The notes: generated by a model not told the origin, from the letters alone. Numbered from the stretch's first letter, positions 8,598 to 20,858 are shown. The stretch: 64,000 nucleotides of DNA from Syntrophus gentianae (GCF_900109885.1 NZ_FOBS01000002.1:62001-126000); one strand, 5' to 3'. Numbers and translations: made by a program.

Positions 8598-11500
8598 TCA
8601 ATTCGTTGCGTGCATGTCAAGAGTTTTCTCGTCGTCAGTGTTATTTTCAGCGATTTCCGCCGATTCTGCCGCATCATCGGCAATGGTTTTTATGCCGAGT
8701 TTACGGTACATAACCAGTCCGGTCCCGGCAGGAATGAGCCTTCCCATGATGACGTTTTCCTTCAAACCACGAAGGTAGTCCACCTTGCCGGCGAGACTTG
8801 CTTCCGTAAGCACCCGTGTCGTTTCCTGGAATGATGCGGCGGAGATAAAGCTCTGGGTACTCAAAGAGGCCTTGGTTATACCAAGAAGTACGGGTTCCCC
8901 GACGGCTGGACGCTCTCCTCGAGCGATAGCCTTTTCGTTTTCTTCCTGGAATCGGAACTTTTCGACCTGCTCATCAGCCATGAAGGGGGTGTCGCCAGGA
9001 TCCATCACCTTTACCCGACGCAGCATCTGACGCACGATAACTTCCATATGCTTGTCATTGATCTTCACGCCCTGAAGCCTGTAGACTTCCTGCACCTCAT
9101 CCACGAGATAGCGGGCCAGAGCCTTCTCCCCCTTGATCATCAGAAGATCGTGGGGATTGTTCACCCCGCTCATCAAGGCTTCGCCGGCAATGACACGATC
9201 GCCTTCCTGGACACTGACATGCTTTCCTTTGGGGATCAGATATTCTTTTTCGTCGCCGATTTCCGGAACGACGATCACTTTTCTCTTTCCTTTGGCATCC
9301 TTGCCGTAGGAAACCACCCCGTCGATTTCACTGATCACGGCAAAATCCTTAGGCTTACGCGCTTCAAACAGTTCGGCCACTCTCGGAAGACCACCGGTGA
9401 TATCCTTGGTCTTCGTCGTTTCTCGCGGGATTTTGGCGATAATATCACCGGCCTTCACCTCATCCCCTTCAGAGACGACGATGTTTACACCGACCGAAAG
9501 AAGATGGCGTGCGGCGGCATTTGTCCCGGGAACCTTGGCCGTTCTGCCTTTGGCATCCTTGATGGAAACACGTGGTCTGAGGTCGGCACCTTTGAATTCC
9601 ACGATGACTTTCCGGGAGAGGCCGGTGACTTCATCAACCTGCTCCTGCATGGTCTTTCCTTCAATGATATCGCCGAATTTGATGATACCATCCAGTTCGG
9701 CAAGAATGGGAATGGAGAAAGGATCCCATTCCGCCATACGGTCCCCTCTCTTGACGGATTGGCCGTCGCCAACCTTCAGGTGCGCACCGTAGGGGACGGT
9801 ATATTTGCCCCGGCTTCTCGACTGTTCATCAAGAACATGAATTTCGCCGTGGCGGCTCATGACGACCACATTGCCCGTTTTACTGGTGACATAATTGAGG
9901 TCGACATATTTCGCATTTCCATCATGACGGGAATCCAGGGTGGAATGTTCTTCAAATTTCGCCGTTCCACCAATATGGAACGTCCTCATGGTCAGCTGGG
10001 TTCCCGGTTCTCCAATGGATTGCGCCGCAATAATCCCGACGGCTTCTCCAATATTGACGAGGTGCCCGTGGCCCAGGTCCCGACCGTAACACTTTGCGCA
10101 AACGCCGTACTTGGCCTTACAGGTCAGGACAGAGCGGATACTGACACTTTCGATGCCTGCCCGGTCGATTTTTTCGGAAAGGGCTTCATCAATGTCCTCA
10201 TTGGCACCGACAATGACTTCACCGGTAAAGGGATCCAGAATTTCTTCAAGGGCCACACGCCCGAGGACCCTCTCCCCTGCCGTCTCGATAATTTCTCCAC
10301 CCTCCATCAAGGCGGAGACATAAATGCCGTCGATTGTACCACAATCCGTCTGGGTAATAATGCAGTCCTGAGCGACATCCACAAGTCGCCTCGTCAGGTA
10401 GCCGGAGTTCGCCGTTTTCAGTGCCGTATCGGCAAGCCCTTTTCGCGCCCCATGGGTTGAAATAAAATATTGAAGAACCGTCAACCCTTCCCGGAAGTTG
10501 GCCTTAATCGGCGTTTCAATGATCTCACCGGATGGTTTCGCCATCAGTCCGCGCATACCGGCCAACTGCCGAATCTGCGCGTTGCTTCCCCTTGCCCCGG
10601 AATCGGCCATCATGTAAATCGGATTGAAACTCTCGACGATCTTTTTCCCTTCCGCCGTAATCTGCTCCTCTGTCTCAATTCCACCCATCATTTCCGAAGC
10701 AATCTTTTCCGTAGCCTGAGCCCAGATATCGATGACCTTATTGTACCGTTCACCGTCCGTAATCAGACCGTCCATGTATTGCTTCTGGATTTCCAGAACA
10801 TCGCGGTCCGCACGGCCAAGAATGTCTTTCTTATTTCCCGGGATATTCAGGTTTCTAACCGCAAAAGACATCCCGGAATGGGTCGAATATTTAAAGCCGA
10901 GGTCCTTCAACCGATCTGCGAGGAGAACCGTCATTTTTTCCCCGCAGGTCCGGTAACAGTAGTCGATCAGATTGGCCAGTTCCTTTTTGTTCATCACCTT
11001 GTTGATGACATCAAAGGAGATGGCTTCCGGAATAATTTCGTTCAAAAGCACCCGGCCTACGGTGGTCTGTTTCAATTCCCCATTTATCCGCACCTTTATT
11101 CTTGCCTGCAATTCCACGGCGCCTGCATCAAAGGCGGAGCGGACTTCCTCAGAATCGGCAAAACTCATCCCATGGCCCAGGGCATCTTCTTTCATCCGGG
11201 TTAAGTAATAGATCCCGAGGACGACATCCTGACTGGGGATGATGATGGGTTTGCCATTGGCCGGTGAAAGGATGTTGTTCGTGGACATCATGAGGACCCG
11301 TGCTTCCGTCTGGGCTTCAATGGACAGGGGCACATGAACGGCCATCTGATCACCGTCGAAGTCGGCATTAAAGGCCGTACAGACGAGTGGATGAAGCTGA
11401 ATCGCCTTTCCTTCGATCAGAACCGGCTCAAAGGCCTGCAGACCCAACCGATGGAGTGTCGGGGCGCGGTTCAGCATCACCGGATACTCCCGGACGACCT

Positions 11501-12743
11501 CATCCAGGGCATCCCATACCTCTGCCGTCTCACGCTCCACCATTTTCTTGGCGCTCTTTACAGTCGTGACGTACCCTTTTTCCTGCAGCCTGTTGTATAC
11601 AAAGGGCTTAAACAGTTCGAGAGCCATTTTTTTCGGCAGCCCGCATTGGTGCAAGCGCAGATCCGGACCTACCGTGATTACGGAACGGCCGGAATAGTCG
11701 ACGCGCTTTCCCAGAAGGTTCTGGCGAAAGCGCCCCTGTTTTCCTTTTAGCATATCGGACAGCGATTTCAAAGGCCGCTTGTTCGTTCCCGTTATGGCTC
11801 TGCCTCGTCTGCCATTGTCAAAAAGAACATCGACGGCTTCCTGGAGCATCCTTTTTTCGTTGCGAATGATAATCTCGGGGGCGTTGAGCTCCTGCAAGCG
11901 CTTCAACCGATTGTTCCGATTGATCACGCGCCGGTAAAGGTCATTTAAATCCGACGTGGCAAACCGCCCGCCATCCAGCGGAACAAGGGGGCGCAAATCC
12001 GGGGGAATAACGGGAAGAACGGTCAGGATCATCCACTCCGGGCGATTCCCTGATTTACGAAGGGCCTCAATGACCTTCAATCTCTTGATGACCTTCTTTC
12101 TCTTCGTATCCGAGGAAGCGGTCTTCAACTCCTCCCGCAGCTCCACATCCATCGATTCCAGGTCGACTTCTTCAAGAAGCTTTCTAACGGCTTCCGCACC
12201 GATACCTGCCTGGAAGGCATCCACCCCGTACTGGTCTCTCAGATCATTGTACTCCTCATCGGAGAGCAACTCTTTTTTTCTCAACGGCGTGCTTTTCGGA
12301 TCGAGGACGATCCACGATTCAAAATAGAGAATCCGCTCCAACTCCTTCAACGTCAGATCCAGGACATTCCCGATCCGGCTGGGCAGACTCTTGAGAAACC
12401 AGATATGTGCAACCGGCGTAGCCAGGGTGATATGCCCCATCCGCTCGCGCCGAACCTTCGACTTAATGACTTCAACGCCGCATTTCTCGCAGACGACTCC
12501 CCTGTGTTTCATTCGCTTGTAGCGCCCACAGAGACACTCATAATCCTTAACGGGACCAAATATTTTCGCACAGAAAAGCCCGTCACGTTCGGGTTTGAAC
12601 GTTCGATAATTAATCGTTTCAGGCTTTTTAACCTCACCGTAAGACCAGGAAAGAATCTTGTCCGGTGAAGAAATGGATATTTTTATTGCATTGAATCGAA
12701 TCGGATCTTTTGGTTTTTCAAAATAGCTGAAAACATCTTCCAC
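8598..12743 (-). CDS. rpoC: DNA-directed RNA polymerase subunit beta'
   Basis: Catalytic large subunit of RNA polymerase, 1381 residues. The N-terminal zinc ribbon ([20 protein letters not shown]), the active-site Mg-binding motif [12 protein letters not shown] and the second zinc cluster ([11 protein letters not shown]) are all intact. The length is close to proteobacterial RpoC without the large E. coli-type insertion being obvious. It is 54 nt downstream of rpoB, as a separate gene rather than an rpoBC fusion. Confidence 0.99.
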   Translation of the reverse strand: MEDVFSYFEKPKDPIRFNAIKISISSPDKILSWSYGEVKKPETINYRTFKPERDGLFCAKIFGPVKDYECLCGRYKRMKHRGVVCEKCGVEVIKSKVRRERMGHITLATPVAHIWFLKSLPSRIGNVLDLTLKELERILYFESWIVLDPKSTPLRKKELLSDEEYNDLRDQYGVDAFQAGIGAEAVRKLLEEVDLESMDVELREELKTASSDTKRKKVIKRLKVIEALRKSGNRPEWMILTVLPVIPPDLRPLVPLDGGRFATSDLNDLYRRVINRNNRLKRLQELNAPEIIIRNEKRMLQEAVDVLFDNGRRGRAITGTNKRPLKSLSDMLKGKQGRFRQNLLGKRVDYSGRSVITVGPDLRLHQCGLPKKMALELFKPFVYNRLQEKGYVTTVKSAKKMVERETAEVWDALDEVVREYPVMLNRAPTLHRLGLQAFEPVLIEGKAIQLHPLVCTAFNADFDGDQMAVHVPLSIEAQTEARVLMMSTNNILSPANGKPIIIPSQDVVLGIYYLTRMKEDALGHGMSFADSEEVRSAFDAGAVELQARIKVRINGELKQTTVGRVLLNEIIPEAISFDVINKVMNKKELANLIDYCYRTCGEKMTVLLADRLKDLGFKYSTHSGMSFAVRNLNIPGNKKDILGRADRDVLEIQKQYMDGLITDGERYNKVIDIWAQATEKIASEMMGGIETEEQITAEGKKIVESFNPIYMMADSGARGSNAQIRQLAGMRGLMAKPSGEIIETPIKANFREGLTVLQYFISTHGARKGLADTALKTANSGYLTRRLVDVAQDCIITQTDCGTIDGIYVSALMEGGEIIETAGERVLGRVALEEILDPFTGEVIVGANEDIDEALSEKIDRAGIESVSIRSVLTCKAKYGVCAKCYGRDLGHGHLVNIGEAVGIIAAQSIGEPGTQLTMRTFHIGGTAKFEEHSTLDSRHDGNAKYVDLNYVTSKTGNVVVMSRHGEIHVLDEQSRSRGKYTVPYGAHLKVGDGQSVKRGDRMAEWDPFSIPILAELDGIIKFGDIIEGKTMQEQVDEVTGLSRKVIVEFKGADLRPRVSIKDAKGRTAKVPGTNAAARHLLSVGVNIVVSEGDEVKAGDIIAKIPRETTKTKDITGGLPRVAELFEARKPKDFAVISEIDGVVSYGKDAKGKRKVIVVPEIGDEKEYLIPKGKHVSVQEGDRVIAGEALMSGVNNPHDLLMIKGEKALARYLVDEVQEVYRLQGVKINDKHMEVIVRQMLRRVKVMDPGDTPFMADEQVEKFRFQEENEKAIARGERPAVGEPVLLGITKASLSTQSFISAASFQETTRVLTEASLAGKVDYLRGLKENVIMGRLIPAGTGLVMYRKLGIKTIADDAAESAEIAENNTDDEKTLDMHATN

Positions 12744-12797
12744 AGTTTTTACTCCCGGTTATATATAACTTGATGTTGCGGACGAAGGAGACGACTT

Positions 12798-15700
12798 CTA
12801 TTCTTCTTCCATCAATTCAACATCAAGGCAAAGACTTTGCAGTTCTTTTACCAGAACATTAAACGACTCCGGCAGGCCTGGTTCTGATGTATTCTCACCT
12901 TTAACGATCGCTTCATAAATCCTCGTTCGGCCGGCCACGTCATCCGATTTGACGGTTAAAAATTCCTGCAGCGAATACGCGGCACCGTAAGCTTCCATGG
13001 CCCATACTTCCATCTCTCCCAGTCTCTGCCCGCCGAACTGAGCCTTTCCGCCCAGAGGCTGCTGAGTGACCAGCGAATACGGACCAATGGACCTTGCATG
13101 AATCTTGTTGTCCACAAGATGATGCAGTTTGAGCATATAGATCATGCCCACGGTTATTTCCTGATCGAAGGGTTCACCCGTGCGACCGTCATAGAGTGTC
13201 GCCTGCCCCTTTGAAGGCAGATCCGCCAGTTCCAGCATTCCTCGAATATCCGTTTCACTGGCGCCGTCAAAGACCGGTGACGAAACGGCTATGCCCCGCT
13301 GAAGCTTGCGTACAAAGTGGACAACTTCTTCTTCTGTCGCCCCGTCCACAAATATTTCGAAATCCTTTGACCTGTAAACATTCTTTAACTCGTCCCTCAG
13401 TTGATTCTGGCTGGAATAGCTCTCCAGCAGTTCATTGAGTTTTTCACCCAGTCCTTTCGCCGCCCAGCCGAGGTGCGTTTCAAGAATCTGTCCCACATTC
13501 ATTCGCGAGGGCACGCCAAGAGGATTCAGCACAATGTCAACAGGCCTGCCGTCTTTAAAATACGGCATATCCTCTTCCGGCAGGATCCTGGAAAGAACAC
13601 CCTTATTTCCATGCCGGCCCGCCATCTTATCGCCGGCCTGCAGTTTCCTCTTGATCGCGACATAAACCTTCACCATTTTGATGACGCCAGGCGGAAGTTC
13701 ATCGCTCGCCTTGAGCTTTTCCATCTTCTCATTAAAATAGGCTTCGACCAGATCTATCTTGTTGTAAAGATTGGTCATCATGCGGCCCACCGCCTGCTCT
13801 GTCTCCTCATCATCCACTAAGGTGATTTCCTTCCACAGATTCAGAGGAATTTCATTCAAGACTTCCGGGGTGATGACATCGCCCTTCTTGAGGCATATTT
13901 TCTTTCTCTTTGGATCAACGATCCGTGCACCGGACTGTTTACCCTGCAGCAGGGAGCTGACGTCCTTCTTCACCATTTCCGTGACGATCCGAATCTCGTC
14001 GTCTCTATCCTTTTGCAGCATCGCCGCCGCTTCATCTTCAATATACTGTGACCTCAGGTCTTTCTCCGCTCCCTTCCGGGTAAAGATCTTGGCATCGATC
14101 ACGGTCCCCTCGACACCCGGCGGAACACGCAGCGAGGTATCTCTCACATCACTGGCCTTCTCACCGAAGATAGCGCGGAGCAGCTTTTCTTCAGAGGACA
14201 ACTGGGTTTCTCCCTTGGGGGTTATCTTACCCACCAGGATATCACCCGCCTTGACGGAGACACCCATCCGGACGATCCCGCTGTCATCGAGGTTGCGGAG
14301 GGCTTCTTCGCCGACATTCGGAATGTCCCTTGTGATATCCTCCTTGCCGAGTTTGGTATCCCTGGCCATGGTCTCAAATTCTTCAATGTGAATGGACGTG
14401 TAGATATCCTCCTTGACGATCCGCTCACTGACGAGGATGGAGTCTTCATAATTGTATCCCCCCCAGGACATGAACGCCACCATGACATTACGTCCCAGGG
14501 CAAGTTCACCATTATCCGTGGCAGGTCCATCGGCGATGATATCGCCTCTCTTGACCCATTCCCCCTTGTTGACGATGGCCTTCTGGTTGAAGCAGGTATC
14601 CTGATTGGACCGCTGATATTTAATCAAGGTGTAGATATCGACACCGGTATCGCTTTCTTCTTTCTCGGCGTTCTCGCACTTGATGACAATCCTCGAGGCA
14701 TCGACACTCTCAACAAATCCGGATCTCTTGGCAACCAAAACCGCACCGGAATCCCGGGCGACAGCCCGCTCCATGCCGGTCCCCACGAGAGGGATCTCCG
14801 GCCTCATCAAGGGAACGGCCTGCCTCTGCATGTTCGATCCCATCAAGGCTCGGTTCGCATCATCATGCTCCAGAAAAGGAATCAGTGTCGCGGCAACGCT
14901 CACCAACTGGTTCGGTGATACATCGACCATGTTGACATCCGTGGGAATCACCGTGACAAAATCTCCGCCTTTCCTTGCCGAGATCAATTCGTCTTTGAAA
15001 CTCCCGTCGGAATTCACGGGTTGGTCCGCAGGCGCGATGACCTGGTTTTCCTCCTCGATAGCGGTCAGATACTTGACTTCAGGCAGGACCCGGCCCTCTC
15101 CCACCATACGATAAGGCGTCTCGATAAACCCGAACTCATTGACCCTGGCGTAGGTGCTCAGGGAAACGATCAATCCGATATTCGGACCTTCCGGCGTCTC
15201 CACGGGACAGATTCGGCCATAATGCGTAGGATGGACATCGCGCACCTCAAACCCGGCTCGTTCACGGGTCAATCCACCAGGTCCCAGGGCGGACAACCTC
15301 CTCTTATGGGTAATCTCGGACAAGGGATTGGTCTGGTCCATAAACTGCGAAAGCTGGCTGCTGCCGAAAAATTCACTCACGACTGCAGATACGGGCTTTA
15401 CATTGACGAGATCATGGGGCATCATCGTTTCGATGTCCTGAAGGCTCATTTTTTCCTTGATCGCCCGTTCCATCCGCACCAAGCCGATGCGGTACTGATT
15501 CTCAATCAGCTCTCCGACGGAGCGCACCCTCCGGTTGCCGAGATGATCAATATCATCCACGCTGCATTCCGGGACGCCGTTTTTAAGGTCGATGAGATAT
15601 TTCACGGCGGCCATGATGTCTTCGTTTCTCAAAACAGTCACATTGGTGGAAACATCCAGACGGAGTTTATAGTTCATCTTCGCCCGGCCAACCGTGGAAA

Positions 15701-16889
15701 GGTCGTAGCTGTCGCTCTCAAAAAAGAGGCTGTTGAAAAACTTCTGCGCCGTATCGGGCGTCGGTGGATTGCTTGGTCTCAAACGCCGGTAAATCTCGAT
15801 GATGGCGTCGCCTGATGTCTCCATCCGGTCAATCAGCAAGGTGTCTCTTATGGAGGCATTGGACATATCATCGCCGATCTGAATGACGCTCAGCTCTCGA
15901 ATTCCTTTTTCCCGAATCGCATCCACTCCTGCGGCGCTCAACGCCTCATTGCAACGGAAGATGACTTCTCCCGTTTCCGGATCCAGGATATCGGCCGCCA
16001 GAATTCTTCCCGGCAGTTCCTCAATATCCAGCAGAATCCGTTCAACATGCTGTTCTTTGATTTTCTTCAGAATTGTCTTGTTGATCCGGCGGCCTTTCTT
16101 GAAAAGAAGTTCGCCCGAGTTCAGATCTCTGATGTCGTCATAAAGTTTATGACCAATCAGAGATTCCTCAACCGCCACGTAAAAGGAATCTCCTTCACAA
16201 AAGACATGCTCCACATCATAGAAGTAATTCAGCAAGTCCTCCGTGGAGTAGCCCATTGCCTTAAGGAGAATGGTAACGGGCATCTTCCGACGGCGGTCAA
16301 TGCGGACATAGAGGAGATCCTTGGAATCAAATTCCAGATCCAGCCAGGACCCCCGGATGGGAATGATCCTGGCTGAATAGATCAGCTTTCCGCTTGATAA
16401 GGTTTTTCCTTTGTCATGGTCGAAAAATATGCCTGGGGATCGGTGCAATTGGCTGACAATGACTCGTTCCGTTCCATTGACAATGAAAGTCCCCTTTTCG
16501 GTCATAAGGGGAATCTCACCGAAGTAGATCTCCTGCTCCTTGATGTCCCGGATGTTCTTCTGATCGGACACGCGGTCCGTATCAAAAACAACGAGTCGTA
16601 CGACAATCTTCAAGGGAGCCGCATAGGTCATCCCTTTCTGAATGCACTCGTTGACGTCATAACGTACAGCCCCTATTTTATAACTTACAAATTCCAGCGA
16701 ACATTTCCCACTGAAATCCGAAATGGGAAATACGCTTTTAAAAGCACCCTGCAGGCCGTAATTCTTACGATTTTCCGGAGCTTCCTTCTCCTGGAGAAAT
16801 GTTTCGTAAGACCTCACCTGAATGTCAATGAGGTTGGGAACTTCCAGAATTTCTTCAATACGGCCAAAGTTTTTTCTAAATTCGCCCAT
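12798..16889 (-). CDS. rpoB: DNA-directed RNA polymerase subunit beta
   Basis: Second large RNA polymerase subunit, 1363 residues from an ATG at 16887-16889 ([20 protein letters not shown]) with an AGGA site 6-8 nt upstream. The frame continues to a TTG at 16919, but that extension is not family-like. The rifampicin region reads [20 protein letters not shown] then [12 protein letters not shown], with Asp, His and Ser at the positions usually mutated in resistant strains, so it looks like a sensitive allele. The C-terminal clamp-connecting region ([20 protein letters not shown]) is intact. Confidence 0.99.
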   Translation of the reverse strand: MGEFRKNFGRIEEILEVPNLIDIQVRSYETFLQEKEAPENRKNYGLQGAFKSVFPISDFSGKCSLEFVSYKIGAVRYDVNECIQKGMTYAAPLKIVVRLVVFDTDRVSDQKNIRDIKEQEIYFGEIPLMTEKGTFIVNGTERVIVSQLHRSPGIFFDHDKGKTLSSGKLIYSARIIPIRGSWLDLEFDSKDLLYVRIDRRRKMPVTILLKAMGYSTEDLLNYFYDVEHVFCEGDSFYVAVEESLIGHKLYDDIRDLNSGELLFKKGRRINKTILKKIKEQHVERILLDIEELPGRILAADILDPETGEVIFRCNEALSAAGVDAIREKGIRELSVIQIGDDMSNASIRDTLLIDRMETSGDAIIEIYRRLRPSNPPTPDTAQKFFNSLFFESDSYDLSTVGRAKMNYKLRLDVSTNVTVLRNEDIMAAVKYLIDLKNGVPECSVDDIDHLGNRRVRSVGELIENQYRIGLVRMERAIKEKMSLQDIETMMPHDLVNVKPVSAVVSEFFGSSQLSQFMDQTNPLSEITHKRRLSALGPGGLTRERAGFEVRDVHPTHYGRICPVETPEGPNIGLIVSLSTYARVNEFGFIETPYRMVGEGRVLPEVKYLTAIEEENQVIAPADQPVNSDGSFKDELISARKGGDFVTVIPTDVNMVDVSPNQLVSVAATLIPFLEHDDANRALMGSNMQRQAVPLMRPEIPLVGTGMERAVARDSGAVLVAKRSGFVESVDASRIVIKCENAEKEESDTGVDIYTLIKYQRSNQDTCFNQKAIVNKGEWVKRGDIIADGPATDNGELALGRNVMVAFMSWGGYNYEDSILVSERIVKEDIYTSIHIEEFETMARDTKLGKEDITRDIPNVGEEALRNLDDSGIVRMGVSVKAGDILVGKITPKGETQLSSEEKLLRAIFGEKASDVRDTSLRVPPGVEGTVIDAKIFTRKGAEKDLRSQYIEDEAAAMLQKDRDDEIRIVTEMVKKDVSSLLQGKQSGARIVDPKRKKICLKKGDVITPEVLNEIPLNLWKEITLVDDEETEQAVGRMMTNLYNKIDLVEAYFNEKMEKLKASDELPPGVIKMVKVYVAIKRKLQAGDKMAGRHGNKGVLSRILPEEDMPYFKDGRPVDIVLNPLGVPSRMNVGQILETHLGWAAKGLGEKLNELLESYSSQNQLRDELKNVYRSKDFEIFVDGATEEEVVHFVRKLQRGIAVSSPVFDGASETDIRGMLELADLPSKGQATLYDGRTGEPFDQEITVGMIYMLKLHHLVDNKIHARSIGPYSLVTQQPLGGKAQFGGQRLGEMEVWAMEAYGAAYSLQEFLTVKSDDVAGRTRIYEAIVKGENTSEPGLPESFNVLVKELQSLCLDVELMEEE

Positions 16890-16939
16890 GGCATTCCTAA
16901 TTATAGTTTGGGCACGCAATGTGCCCTCGTGTTATTCAA

Positions 16940-17323
16940 TTATTTAACCTCTACGGTCCCGCCGACTTCTTCAATTTTCTTCTTGATATCAGCGGCTTCA
17001 TCCTTGGATACAGCTTCTTTGATGGGTTTCGGCGCACCTTCCACCAGGTCTTTCGCCTCTTTGAGACCAAGACCCGTTATGGCCCGGACAACCTTGATGA
17101 CCTGAATCTTCTGATCACCAAAACCGGTCAGAATCGCATCGAATTCCGTCTTTTCCTCGACGGGCGCCGCCGCCTCCGCCGGACCTCCAACCGCGGCAAC
17201 AGCGACAGGAGCTGCAGCGGATACACCGAATCTTTCTTCCAGTTCCTTCACCAGTTCGGAGAGTTCCAGAACCGTCATCCCTTCAATGAATTTCACGACA
17301 TCTTCTTTTGTAATTTCCGCCAT
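16940..17323 (-). CDS. rplL: 50S ribosomal protein L7/L12
   Basis: Stalk protein that recruits translational GTPases, 127 residues. It has the N-terminal dimerisation helices ([20 protein letters not shown]), an Ala/Val/Pro-rich hinge at about residues 36-55, and the C-terminal factor-binding domain with [20 protein letters not shown]. It follows rplJ by 64 nt and precedes rpoB, the standard order. Confidence 0.98.
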   Translation of the reverse strand: MAEITKEDVVKFIEGMTVLELSELVKELEERFGVSAAAPVAVAAVGGPAEAAAPVEEKTEFDAILTGFGDQKIQVIKVVRAITGLGLKEAKDLVEGAPKPIKEAVSKDEAADIKKKIEEVGGTVEVK

Positions 17324-17387
17324 TTTCTATCCCTTCCTGTGTGTAGTTATAATGTGTGGAGTTATAATAACGTTGAAGAGTGCTCCT

Positions 17388-17912
17388 TTAATTGCCCTCT
17401 TCTTTTTTGGCTCGATATCCATCCAGCACCTGGACAAAACCCCGCGGCACTGCGCTGAGTACATTGACCAGCTGCGTCTGAACGCCTACCATCACGGAAA
17501 GCAGCTTGGCGAGCAGAATCTCCCTGCTGGGAAGATCCGCCAATGCGCCCAGTTGCTGAACTGTAATGACCTTATCGCCCAACATGCCGATTTTAAGCTC
17601 CAATTCCGCGTTCTTCTTTGCGAAGTCAGACAAAATCTTACTCGGCTCTACGGGATCGCCATAACTGAGAATCAAAGCCAACGGCCCTTTGAAATAATCC
17701 TGCAATGCTTCAAGGGATGTCTCCCGAGAGGCAATGTTCAAAAGGGTGTTTTTCACAACTTTCAACTCAGCGTTAGACTTCCGCAAGTCATTTCGCAATG
17801 CCGTCATTTTGGCAACATCAATTCCACTGAAGTTTGCCAGAACGGCCAGTTTGAATGACTTAACCTTTTGGTGGAGCTCAACGGCAACCTGCTCTTTCGT
17901 CCTCCGATCCAA
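17388..17912 (-). CDS. rplJ: 50S ribosomal protein L10
   Basis: Base of the ribosomal stalk, binds L7/L12 dimers and 23S rRNA, 174 residues. It starts with a TTG codon at 17910-17912 (MDRRTKEQVAVELHQKVKS), preceded by AAGGAGG with 6 nt spacing, so the unusual start is well supported. The L10 core with LKVVKNTLL is present. A leader RNA upstream (18081-18133) suggests feedback control by the L10-L7/L12 complex. Confidence 0.97.
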   Translation of the reverse strand: MDRRTKEQVAVELHQKVKSFKLAVLANFSGIDVAKMTALRNDLRKSNAELKVVKNTLLNIASRETSLEALQDYFKGPLALILSYGDPVEPSKILSDFAKKNAELELKIGMLGDKVITVQQLGALADLPSREILLAKLLSVMVGVQTQLVNVLSAVPRGFVQVLDGYRAKKEEGN

Positions 17913-18080
17913 TCTTAACCTCCTTTCTCGCCTACCATGCGATTACATGGCAGAATAAATTATCTTCCTGGAAAATCAGAACCTGTTACAAAGGAATTAA
18001 AAATAGGAGAACTGAGCAGCACACAGGAACATACACACAAGCTTACTGCACTGAAGCATAATTACGCTTCACTCAATAGT

Positions 18081-18133
18081 GATCTCGGCAGGCCGATGCA
18101 CGCATCGTTTAAACCCTGTACCTGCTGTCTCAG
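18081..18133 (-). ncRNA. L10 leader RNA (autoregulatory element of rplJL)
   Basis: On the minus strand a GCAGG arm and a CCTGC arm enclose a short hairpin (GATGC, two-base loop, GCATC). The closing side reads CCTGCCGAGA, which resembles the kink-turn side of the L10_leader family. It lies about 170 nt upstream of rplJ in a 288-nt non-coding gap, exactly where the element occurs in other bacteria. The known role is binding of the L10(L12) complex to limit rplJL expression. The rest of the gap holds another small hairpin (TGAAGC...GCTTCA at about 18050-18070). Confidence 0.7.
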
Positions 18134-18200
18134 ATTTCTCTATTAGTGGTATGATTTCACATCTGCCTTGAACTGATTAAAATAGAAGTAACTTGAATTC

Positions 18201-18899
18201 TTAAAGATTTCTTAAATCCAGCGGATCAACCCTCACACCGGGGCCCATTGTCGAGGAAACCGCGATCCCTTTAACATAGGTTCCCTTACTTGTGGCAGGT
18301 TTCAACTTGATAATCATTTCCATGAGGGCCTGAATGTTTTCCATCAACTTCTCAGGACCAAAGGACACTTTCCCCACGGGACTGTGGACAATCCCCGCTT
18401 TCTCCACCCGAAATTCCACTTTGCCTGCCTTCACTTCCTTGACAGCCGTGGCGACATCAAAGGTAACCGTCCCCACTTTGGGATTAGGCATCAATCCCCG
18501 AGGACCGAGAATTTTCCCGAGTTTGCCGACGTTTCCCATCATATCCGGTGTCGCCACAACACGGTCAAATTCAAGCCATCCTCCCTTGATCTTCTCGATG
18601 TACTCATCGGCTCCAACGTAATCTGCCCCTGCATCAAGGGCTTCTTTTTCCTTTTCGCCCTTCGCAAAGACCAGGAGTCGTACTGTTTTCCCCAAACCGT
18701 TCGGAAGCACGACACTTCCTCGAACCATCTGATCAGCATGGGCCGGATTTACACCCAGACGAAAAGCGGCCTCAACCGTTTCATCGAACTTCGCTCTTGC
18801 ATTACCCGTTACAAGTTCCAACGCTTCGGAAAGCGTATAGCGGTGTCCCGGCTCCACTTTCCCCCTCGCAGCTAAATATGTCTTACCCCTTCTTGGCAT
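18201..18899 (-). CDS. rplA: 50S ribosomal protein L1
   Basis: L1-stalk protein involved in E-site tRNA release, and the L11-operon repressor in E. coli, 232 residues. It begins [18 protein letters not shown]; the motifs [16 protein letters not shown] and [18 protein letters not shown] are diagnostic. It lies 128 nt downstream of rplK. The spacer has no gene; I did not identify an L1-binding site in it with confidence. Confidence 0.98.
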   Translation of the reverse strand: MPRRGKTYLAARGKVEPGHRYTLSEALELVTGNARAKFDETVEAAFRLGVNPAHADQMVRGSVVLPNGLGKTVRLLVFAKGEKEKEALDAGADYVGADEYIEKIKGGWLEFDRVVATPDMMGNVGKLGKILGPRGLMPNPKVGTVTFDVATAVKEVKAGKVEFRVEKAGIVHSPVGKVSFGPEKLMENIQALMEMIIKLKPATSKGTYVKGIAVSSTMGPGVRVDPLDLRNL

Positions 18900-19027
18900 G
18901 ACTTAACCTCAATGTACAGTTTCGACCCGAAAGAACAAAAAAACCAATTCTTTTCAGGTCTCTACCGGTTTTTGTGAAATCGTGTTTCCTACTTTAATAT
19001 AAAGAACACTCCGGAATAACCTGGCGT

Positions 19028-19453
19028 CTAACCGGATATCTCAATCCCCATCGATCTTGCCGTACCTTCAACAATCCGGATCGCTCCTTCCATGTCCACG
19101 GCATTCAAATCTTTATATTTCAAATCTGCAATTTCTCTCACCTGCTGCGCCGATACCGTTCCTACCTTATCCCGCTTCGGATCGCTCGCTCCCTTGGCAA
19201 TTTTTGCCGCCTGTTTGAGCAATACGGAGGCCGGCGGCGTTTTGGTGACAAAGGTAAAGGATCTATCCGCATAGACCGTGATCAAAACCGGAATAACCGT
19301 CCCTTCCTGATTTTGCGTCATAGCGTTATATGCCTTGCAGAATTCCATGATATTAACGCCATGCTGGCCCAAAGCCGGACCCACGGGCGGCGATGGTGTC
19401 GCTTTTCCCGCTTTCAGCTGAAGTTTGATATTAGCGATGACTTTCTTGGCCAT
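19028..19453 (-). CDS. rplK: 50S ribosomal protein L11
   Basis: GTPase-centre protein that binds 23S rRNA near the thiostrepton site, 141 residues from the ATG at 19451-19453 ([20 protein letters not shown]). The frame opens 3 codons earlier at a GTG, but that GTG lies inside the GGTGG ribosome-binding site of the chosen ATG, so the shorter form is preferred and matches the family length. The [20 protein letters not shown] motif is present. It is 52 nt after nusG. Confidence 0.97.
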   Translation of the reverse strand: MAKKVIANIKLQLKAGKATPSPPVGPALGQHGVNIMEFCKAYNAMTQNQEGTVIPVLITVYADRSFTFVTKTPPASVLLKQAAKIAKGASDPKRDKVGTVSAQQVREIADLKYKDLNAVDMEGAIRIVEGTARSMGIEISG

Positions 19454-19505
19454 AATAACCACCTTACTTTATGATCTTGAGGCTGTCGGTACAACTTCTT
19501 TCCGA

Positions 19506-20036
19506 TCAGCTCTGAACAACCTGAATAAAATCCAATTCCACCGGGGTCGGTCGACCGAAGATGCTGACAATGACCCGCAACTTGCCTTTCTCTGCCTTGA
19601 CCTCGTCTATCACCCCATCAAAATTCGTAAAAGGACCATCTACAATGGTCACATGGTCTCCGACTTCAAATTTAAACTTCGGTTTGGGCTTCAGGGTACC
19701 TTCATCGATTCTTGTCTTAAGAAGCTCCACATCCCGGTCGGGGATAGGCGAGGGCTTTTCCCTGCTTCCGATAAATCCCGTCACCTTCGGGGTATCCTTC
19801 ACAAGATGCCACGTATCATCGTCCAGATCCATCTTCACAAGGATGTATCCCGGGAAGAACTTGCGCTTTGACGTTTTTTTCATACCTGAGACGAGTTCCA
19901 CGACATCTTCTTCCGGAATCAGAATGTCTGCAAAGCGAGACTGCATGCCGGCAGTCTCTATCCGCTCCTGCAGAGACTGTTTCACCTTGCTTTCGAACCC
20001 TGAATACGTATGCACGACATACCACTTGAAAGCCAT
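19506..20036 (-). CDS. nusG: Transcription antitermination/elongation factor NusG
   Basis: Binds the RNA polymerase clamp and couples transcription to Rho or the ribosome, 176 residues. The NGN domain ([32 protein letters not shown]) is followed by a C-terminal KOW domain ([35 protein letters not shown]). It starts 6 nt after secE, the common secE-nusG-rplK-rplA order. Confidence 0.98.
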   Translation of the reverse strand: MAFKWYVVHTYSGFESKVKQSLQERIETAGMQSRFADILIPEEDVVELVSGMKKTSKRKFFPGYILVKMDLDDDTWHLVKDTPKVTGFIGSREKPSPIPDRDVELLKTRIDEGTLKPKPKFKFEVGDHVTIVDGPFTNFDGVIDEVKAEKGKLRVIVSIFGRPTPVELDFIQVVQS

Positions 20037-20042
20037 AGTATT

Positions 20043-20258
20043 TTAACCCAAAACCAGTTTAATCGTCTTGGTGAGGCCGAAATCTACGATACCGAGGAAG
20101 GTGGAAACAATAATGACAACGATAATGACCACGGAGGTAGAAGCCAGGGTCTGCTTCGGTGTGGGCCACGTTACTTTCTTAAGCTCCGCCCTCGCTCCTT
20201 TCAAAAACAGGCTTACGATTTCCGTATAGCCCTTCAACTTGATCATTATATTTTCCAT
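20043..20258 (-). CDS. secE: Preprotein translocase subunit SecE
   Basis: Small essential SecYEG subunit, 71 residues, the one-membrane-span form. The amphipathic segment GARAELKKVTWPTPKQT is the SecE signature, followed by one transmembrane helix (SVVIIVVIIVSTFLGIVDF). It sits between tRNA-Trp (29 nt upstream) and nusG. A second ATG 4 codons in is an alternative start. Confidence 0.97.
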   Translation of the reverse strand: MENIMIKLKGYTEIVSLFLKGARAELKKVTWPTPKQTLASTSVVIIVVIIVSTFLGIVDFGLTKTIKLVLG

Positions 20259-20287
20259 GCCTAAGACCTTTGACCCACTAAAAAAAA

Positions 20288-20364
20288 TGGCAGGCCAGGA
20301 GGGACTTGAACCCCCAGCATCCGGATTTGGAGTCCGGCGCTCTATCCATTAGAGCTACTGGCCT
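20288..20364 (-). tRNA. tRNA-Trp (anticodon CCA)
   Basis: A cloverleaf can be folded: acceptor AGGCCAG pairs with CTGGCCT, D stem GCTC/GAGC, anticodon stem CCGGA/TCCGG with loop CTCCAAA (anticodon CCA), T stem GGGGG/CCCTC with TTCAAGT loop. The 3' CCA is encoded. It sits between rpmG and secE, as in many proteobacteria, and is probably processed from the same transcript. Confidence 0.98.
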
Positions 20365-20390
20365 GTAGATGTCGCGTAAGAACGATTTAC

Positions 20391-20540
20391 CTATTTTGTC
20401 TCCCTGTGGAGCTTGTGGGACCGGCAGAACCGGCAGAATTTCTTGATTTCAAATCGGCCTTGCATCGTCCGCTTATTCTTCGTTGTCGTGTAATTTTTCT
20501 GCTTACACTCCGTACATGCCAAAATAATAATATTACGCAT
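20391..20540 (-). CDS. rpmG: 50S ribosomal protein L33
   Basis: Small E-site-region large-subunit protein, 49 residues. It reads [20 protein letters not shown], then [19 protein letters not shown], then [10 protein letters not shown] and a TAG stop. Two C-x2-C pairs (CTEC and CRFC) make this the zinc-binding type of L33. It lies 22 nt after tRNA-Thr(GGU) and 26 nt before tRNA-Trp. A slightly longer open frame overlapping it in another register has no family match. Confidence 0.97.
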   Translation of the reverse strand: MRNIIILACTECKQKNYTTTKNKRTMQGRFEIKKFCRFCRSHKLHRETK

Positions 20541-20562
20541 ACCTCTCCCGCCTGCACACCAT

Positions 20563-20638
20563 TGGAGCCCACGACCAGGATTGAACTGGTGACCTCATCC
20601 TTACCAAGGATGTGCTCTACCGACTGAGCTACGTGGGC
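20563..20638 (-). tRNA. tRNA-Thr (anticodon GGT)
   Basis: A 76-nt cloverleaf with acceptor GCCCACG/CGTGGGC, D arm GCTCAGTCGGTAGAGC, anticodon loop with GGT in CTTGGTAAG, T arm CCAGTTCAATCCTGG and encoded CCA. In many proteobacteria a tuf gene follows this tRNA; here rpmG starts after 22 nt. Confidence 0.98.
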
Positions 20639-20782
20639 GTTAAGATTTTTTCTGCGCTATTTCCTGACTCTTTTGTGGTTCGCTCCTGCCTCTCCAGAAT
20701 GTAATTCTCGCACAACCGATTCTCTTTCGCAATTACGCTGGAAGACCTTTACAACCCCACACATCCCTGAAATGGAACTAAA

Positions 20783-20858
20783 TGGAGCGGGAAACGGGAT
20801 TCGAACCCGCGACCCTCAGCTTGGAAGGCTGACGCTCTAGCCCCTGAGCTACTCCCGC
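20783..20858 (-). tRNA. tRNA-Gly (anticodon TCC)
   Basis: A 76-nt cloverleaf: acceptor GCGGGAG paired with the 3' side TTCCCGC (one mismatch or G-T pair), D arm GCTCAGGGGCTAGAGC, anticodon TCC in CTTCCAA, T arm GCGGGTTCGAATCCCGT and encoded CCA. It is third in the Thr-Tyr-Gly-Thr cluster, with about 145 nt of spacer before tRNA-Thr(GGT). Confidence 0.98.

Noticed and set aside
9048-10460. 470-codon open frame on the plus strand opposite rpoC
   Set aside because: It is the antisense shadow of a highly conserved gene, with no family similarity and no ribosome-binding site of note.
20387-20572. 61-codon open frame overlapping rpmG
   Set aside because: The 49-residue L33 frame in the other register matches the family end to end.
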